Shown here one piece after another: positions 42,946 to 47,009 of a DNA stretch of 47,009 bases; the first letter of the stretch is position 1; every line of letters begins with the position of its first letter. Origin of the DNA: Phoronis australis (Eukaryota > Phoronida > Phoronidae). The translations under genes and the position numbers were made by a program. The notes under the pieces are model-generated. The model did no database searches and was not told the origin of the DNA. It saw only the letters and a list, made by a program, of their open reading frames with translations. Where the stretch lies: positions 55,256 to 102,264 of the forward strand of contig NMRA01000419.1 in NCBI GenBank assembly GCA_002633005.1, given 5' to 3'.

Positions 42946-44234
42946 ACGTTTATTATTGTGCGCTCTGTTTCAAAATGAATTATTCTCACCCTACCAATGC
43001 TTATATAAAACTGAAACAAAGTCTGTATCATTAGATAAAATTTGTAATGCCTTTAACCCTTGTCCTGCTGAGCCTCTATTCTGTTTGCTGAGCTAAGTAG
43101 GTCACCACTACTGCTGTTGTGGAAGTCCCCCAGATAAATGACCTAACAATTTTAAATTGGAAATTTGAAGGGGAAATATTAAATTAACAGAAAAGAAGTC
43201 AGTATAAAACTTGTGCAGAATTTAATGGAAATTTTCACCATGTGTAAGTCTTTATCACAGCCTTGGTGAAAGTAAACTGATCCACTGTCATCCTCTCCCT
43301 TATGGCTCCAGCCATATAATGAAACTATTTGTCTACACTTACATAAACCTGCCAATTTCTCCCAAAACTAGTAATCACAGCCATAAGGTTTAAATTGGAG
43401 AACTGTAGAGGAAACTGTGAAGTATGGAATGCTCATTAGTCAGTGGGCAAGATCTCATAGCGTTCCTTGTGAGTACCGTGGGGGGGGGCAATCTAGTTTT
43501 TTCTATGTGGCCAGATAAGATACCTACAAATCAAATTTCAAAAAGTTCCCAGGTCTACACTTGCACATTTTTTTTTAAAAAAAGGTGTTCTTGTTGCACA
43601 AAATATGATGCACATTCCTGCCACTTGGTGGCGCTTTTCTATTGAATTGACCAACCAGAAAGCCAGATTGTATTGTTGTGCTTAGTTACTTCAATATGGC
43701 TGCTTCCATGGAATGTGATGCCTGTATAATTCAAGGTTTATCAAACAGCACAAAATTGTGATGCCAGAGCCTAAAGAAGCTTAGCAAAGCTTCCTGACGA
43801 AATCTGATGGACTGTGGAACTCTGTAGATCAGTAGATCAAAAAAGAGGTGTTACAAACGTTTGTGCAGAAAACAGCTGAATGTCCTGGTATAGCCTACGC
43901 AGTATACTGCTGAGTTTTATAGACTAAAAAAATCAAGTGTCAGACCAAAAAATTGAAACGACATAGAACGGCACAGCAACGTACGTTTCAAGGCACCAGC
44001 AGTAGTACTAAAGCTGAAGTTGCTGAAAGTGATACAGAAAGTTTAGTTTCCAACTTATAACACAGCATTTAAGCAGTGCGTGTATAAGTATATTACAAAA
44101 TTTAGAACCCCGGGAAATAATATTTACTGGTAAATCTACTCACTGACAGCAGTTGGTGAGAACGAATGGTTCCCCGTCAAATTTTGTTTTCATCCACGGG
44201 TAAAAGGCTATGATATCCAAATTATTTGTTGTAG
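42946..44234. other. No gene recognised; splice acceptor at the right end
   Basis: Homopolymers at 43482 (G) and 43570 (T, then A). A short open stretch near 43930-44060 is Lys/Ser-rich and unrecognised. A donor-like GTTG|GTGAGA lies at about 44154. The final bases (TTATTTGTTGTAG) form the likely acceptor for the glycosyltransferase exon. Confidence 0.4.
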
Positions 44235-44235
44235 G

Positions 44236-45462
44236 GTGAAGAGAAGATTTCGGAGAGGCTTACTTGCTGGTGTCATGGCAACTGTTTTCTTCTTGAGTGT
44301 GAGCTTCATTGGATTCACGCCTGGTTGGGTACCACAGCCTCAAAGGCCTAAACTGTTAATTGGCTTATTCAATGTATCGTTGGCGATGCCGGTGTTAAGC
44401 CCACCAAAAGCTGAGGTGTTGACGAAGGTTGCAGTTAAGAATATACCTCCAGGCTCATATGTGCGAGTATTTAAGGATAGACTTCCAGCCTTCCAGTTGC
44501 CCAAACCGACGTTCATTCGCCCAGAGCACGAGGATTACTTTTTTAAGACGAATAATTCACAAGTCGGTGTATCATACTCGGATGTATATTCCACAATAAA
44601 CGATATTCGAGTGTACCATTCTGTCTGGATTAACGCCAGTCACAGGGACTGTGGTTTTGCCACTACGGAGGAAGATTTCAAGAACGTGTACTCACCATGT
44701 ATTGGGCCATATGACTACGACAACGTTGCCATGATTATTCTGCCGGACTCCTGGTCCTACCAACATTACATGGATGGAGTCTTGCCTAAAATTGCCTCGA
44801 TTCATAATTTATATCCAAACATAACCTACGTGTTGAGCCGAAGTACTTTACCTACCGTCAAGCTGGAGTTAAACTTCATGGGATTCAAGTATATCCTTAA
44901 GCCTGACAGGCCAATTTGTGTAAAGCTCGCGATAGACACTTGCCGCCTAGCAGGTATCAATCCCAAATTATGGACACGGGTTCATTCCTTGTTGACCAGG
45001 GGCTTTATGGCTCCGCCCAATCCACAAAAGGTGGTGTATATTCCTCGTAATATCAACACACGGAACGGTAGGCATGTCGACAACGAGGCCCAAGTGACAA
45101 GATACCTGCTCGACCGCTTTAGAAACGAAACGGTAATTTTTGACCACACGAAGTACAGTTTGAGCGAGTTTAGACGACTCATGCTTAATACACGTTTGTT
45201 GCTCGGTGTAAACGGGGGAGGACTTGCGTCTAACTTGTTTTTTGTTTCTCCCCATGCAAAAGTCATAGATTTAATGTTGTGGAAGATATACGGTGGTGTA
45301 GAAATGCCTTACTATACGTCGGCTTTAAGAAATTTGAAGTATTGCCGAGTATATGTCAACCATGACAGTGGTACAACGCACGTTCAAATCGACATGGAGA
45401 ACTTAAAACGAGCCCTTGACGTGTTTGAGCCAAAAAGTTCGGCTACATGGGATTCCTCATGA
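44236..45462 (+). CDS. GT61/DUF563-family glycosyltransferase, type II membrane protein
   Basis: The open frame gives 408 codons to TGA 45460. The first codon, GTG at 44236, cannot be taken as the start. It follows TTGTTGTAG, a splice acceptor (exon from 44235), and the frame upstream has no ATG before a stop at 44131. An upstream exon probably supplies the start; the fallback is the ATG at 44275. N-terminal KRRFRRG then LLAGVMATVFFLSVSFIGF (residues 9-27) is a classic signal anchor for the Golgi or ER. Family motifs: SYQHYMDGVLPKI (174-186, the Y-x-H-x2-D-x-LP site), VVYIPRN (266-272) with R and NE after it (NEAQ at 283), and LLLGVNGGGLASNLFFVSP (321-339), the site that in most GT61 enzymes reads HGA-x-L-x-N, here NGGGLASN. 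Five N-glycosylation sequons (46, 106, 133, 195, 297) fit a lumenal domain. GT61 enzymes include EOGT, POMGNT2 and plant xylosyltransferases; donor and acceptor here are unknown. Confidence 0.85.
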   Translation: MKRRFRRGLLAGVMATVFFLSVSFIGFTPGWVPQPQRPKLLIGLFNVSLAMPVLSPPKAEVLTKVAVKNIPPGSYVRVFKDRLPAFQLPKPTFIRPEHEDYFFKTNNSQVGVSYSDVYSTINDIRVYHSVWINASHRDCGFATTEEDFKNVYSPCIGPYDYDNVAMIILPDSWSYQHYMDGVLPKIASIHNLYPNITYVLSRSTLPTVKLELNFMGFKYILKPDRPICVKLAIDTCRLAGINPKLWTRVHSLLTRGFMAPPNPQKVVYIPRNINTRNGRHVDNEAQVTRYLLDRFRNETVIFDHTKYSLSEFRRLMLNTRLLLGVNGGGLASNLFFVSPHAKVIDLMLWKIYGGVEMPYYTSALRNLKYCRVYVNHDSGTTHVQIDMENLKRALDVFEPKSSATWDSS

Positions 45463-46461
45463 AGTGCCATTTGTTGGGAAGAATGCATAAAGCATAGTGA
45501 GATATCGTCTTAGTTCAGCTACTAGGGATGGTGAAAATTACACCTAATGGCCAATCGGAAGCCTTTGTGCGGCACACTGGGATGCGATTTCACACCATAT
45601 GGGGTCGTTAAGACAAGAGTTGCCTTACTAAGAAAGACATGTAAAAACAGCTCTTGGTTTTTATCCTTCTCCAGTCTGTATTCCTTGACTAAAACGTCCT
45701 TAAAATTGCATCGCAGCCATTTTGCGTAGAAGATGAAATCAGGTTGTCACTTGAACTACTATCGGTGACCAAGTTTCTTTCAATTCGACCATAACTGTCA
45801 TCAGATATTGGATGGATCCGACTGCTGCAGACTGGCCTTCGAAGTTTGCTCAGTTTTCTTTGAGTCAAGCACAATATGTGTCATTTGTCAATATTGCATT
45901 TGTCAATGCCCAGATAGCGTGGCCTGCACCCCTTCGACTAAGCAGCAAGTTCGCTAGTGTTGCTTACTCCGGTGTAAAATGAACACCCATTATACCTTTA
46001 CAGTTTGCATTGCAATTGATGACACATATTTAAGTTGTGTCTTGTTTTCTTACTTCTGTTCTTATAACAATTTCCAAGACATGTGACGAAGTAAATAGTG
46101 TCGCTGCGCTACAGACTGGACTTTAAACGTTATCGTTTGCCTCTCGTTGTTTTATTTTCTCGCAAGAACAGTGCTCTGAGGAACGCATCCCATATGTAGG
46201 TCAACATTGACTGCAATAATGCTTCATTTGCGTCTGACTGTCTACTTTTGAATTCTTTTTTCACAATTTCACAGTGAAGGGAATGATCATAATTCAATTT
46301 CTCTTGTTGACGGACACAGTACACGCCTTTTTAACGGGCATTAGTTTTGTTCAATTAAATTACTGGTGCCCCAGTTTGATAATTAAATTACAAAAATGCA
46401 GAAATAACCGCTTATCACTGCTTGCAATCAAACGGGAAGCTGAAACATGTTATCTGAGACA
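45463..46461. other. 3' flank of the glycosyltransferase; no other gene
   Basis: No AATAAA closely follows the stop codon; the nearest exact match that I see downstream is near 46656. Short ORFs lack domains. This may hold the 3' UTR. Confidence 0.4.
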
Positions 46462-46506
46462 CTGCGTACTCGTGATGTGGTCGTGCGTACTCGTGATGTG
46501 GTCGTC
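46462..46506 (+). repeat. Short direct repeat, 2 copies
   Basis: GCGTACTCGTGATGTGGTCG occurs twice in tandem, with the unit slightly shorter than 25 bases. Confidence 0.85.
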
Positions 46507-46549
46507 CGTAGTAAAGGTAACCCTATCATTGATTGTTCGGGGAAAATGC

Positions 46550-46745
46550 CGTCGTAATTACGACCGGGACCCGGCTCGTGTTTTACCACCGTAATCGCTC
46601 GCCCGTATTTTTGCTCGTAATTAAGACTAAGACTTTTACAGTACTCTTAATGTCCAATAAAAATGGTTTGTAAGTTACGCGAGCTTAGAAAGAATTTGTA
46701 CTCTCGTAATTTTGCTCTCGCATTTTTCGCTCGTAATTTTAGCAA
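46550..46745 (+). repeat. Dispersed CGTAATTACG-type repeat
   Basis: GTCGTAATTACGACCGGGAC, CTCGTGTTTTACCACCGTAA and repeated GCTCGTAATT match the end units of the 3.9-kb insertion at 27840-28024 and 31545-31670. The right part (46690-46745) ends in TCGCTCGTAATTTTAGC, the same as the left flank of the Gypsy relic near 28010. So this is a second, shorter member of the outer element's family. Confidence 0.7.
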
Positions 46746-47009
46746 GACGTCGCTAGATTTAACTTAGTAAAGTAAGTACCAGTCAACGCCAGACCACCAG
46801 CTGTTCAATGGGGCTATTCGGAAAATCTACAATAACTAGAGGGCGTGCGTGTACTAGTGGTGATAGATTAACAGCCTCGATTTCGCGAGCCCTTTAAATA
46901 CATGGTGAAATGGCTTGCAGCCGTGCCAACTGAATCTGAGATTGCGTAAAAAGGGTGCTTCTATGAGAGGAAGTAAGCGCGACCTCATACAAAGGTAAGG
47001 TTTGTGATT
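46746..47009. other. No gene recognised
   Basis: AGACCACCAG near 46792 resembles AGACCACCAC near 28058 and may extend the dispersed repeat. Nothing else is seen before the window ends. Confidence 0.4.

Noticed and set aside
44968-45266. Minus-strand ORFs of 94-95 codons
   Set aside because: They overlap the glycosyltransferase in antisense and have no domain.

Overview
The window is metazoan nuclear DNA, most likely from a marine invertebrate deuterostome (hemichordate, echinoderm or cephalochordate). The evidence is eukaryotic gene structure (splice signals, no operons), a very low density of long ORFs, many families of diverged dispersed repeats, and a degraded Ty3/Gypsy element with the protease-then-integrase order known from the deuterostome Gmr1-like group. 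Relics of THAP, P2X7-C-terminal-like and PIN-like multicopy genes point the same way. The octamer TAGGCCTA and the heptamer ACATGTA recur far more often than chance would give. The species call is an inference.

Only two long coding regions are convincing. One, on the minus strand (12491-13933), encodes a 480-residue Lys/Ser-rich protein I cannot name; it has no visible intron. The other, on the plus strand (44236-45462), encodes a type II membrane glycosyltransferase of the GT61/DUF563 family; its exon opens just after a splice acceptor, so the real start codon is probably upstream of 44235. Shorter candidates with splice or initiation signals are a first exon with a TATA-like box near 36.1 kb, a 341-base minus-strand exon at 22.7-23.1 kb, and small ORFs at 12.05, 17.83, 22.36 and 40.91 kb.

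Layout: 0-8 kb is non-coding with a repeat copy (0.9-1.5 kb), five tandem arrays and a 187-bp palindrome. 8.05-9.2 kb is a decayed gene of a multicopy family. 9.46-11.13 and 15.59-17.2 kb are two inverted copies of a 1.6-kb repeat that flank the Lys-rich gene. 17-26 kb is mostly unannotated sequence with small arrays and possible exons. 26.3-39.6 kb is a repeat cluster: at least four copies of one foldback-like family, one copy split by a 3.9-kb insertion that itself carries the Gypsy relic (28.1-31.5 kb), another split by a 405-bp MITE, plus satellites. 41.5-43.0 kb holds THAP and P2X7-like relics. 44.2-45.5 kb holds the glycosyltransferase.

The genes show no sign of acting in one pathway. 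The main story is nested transposition: duplicate copies in the window serve as empty sites for one another, so several insertions can be ordered in time from this sequence alone.
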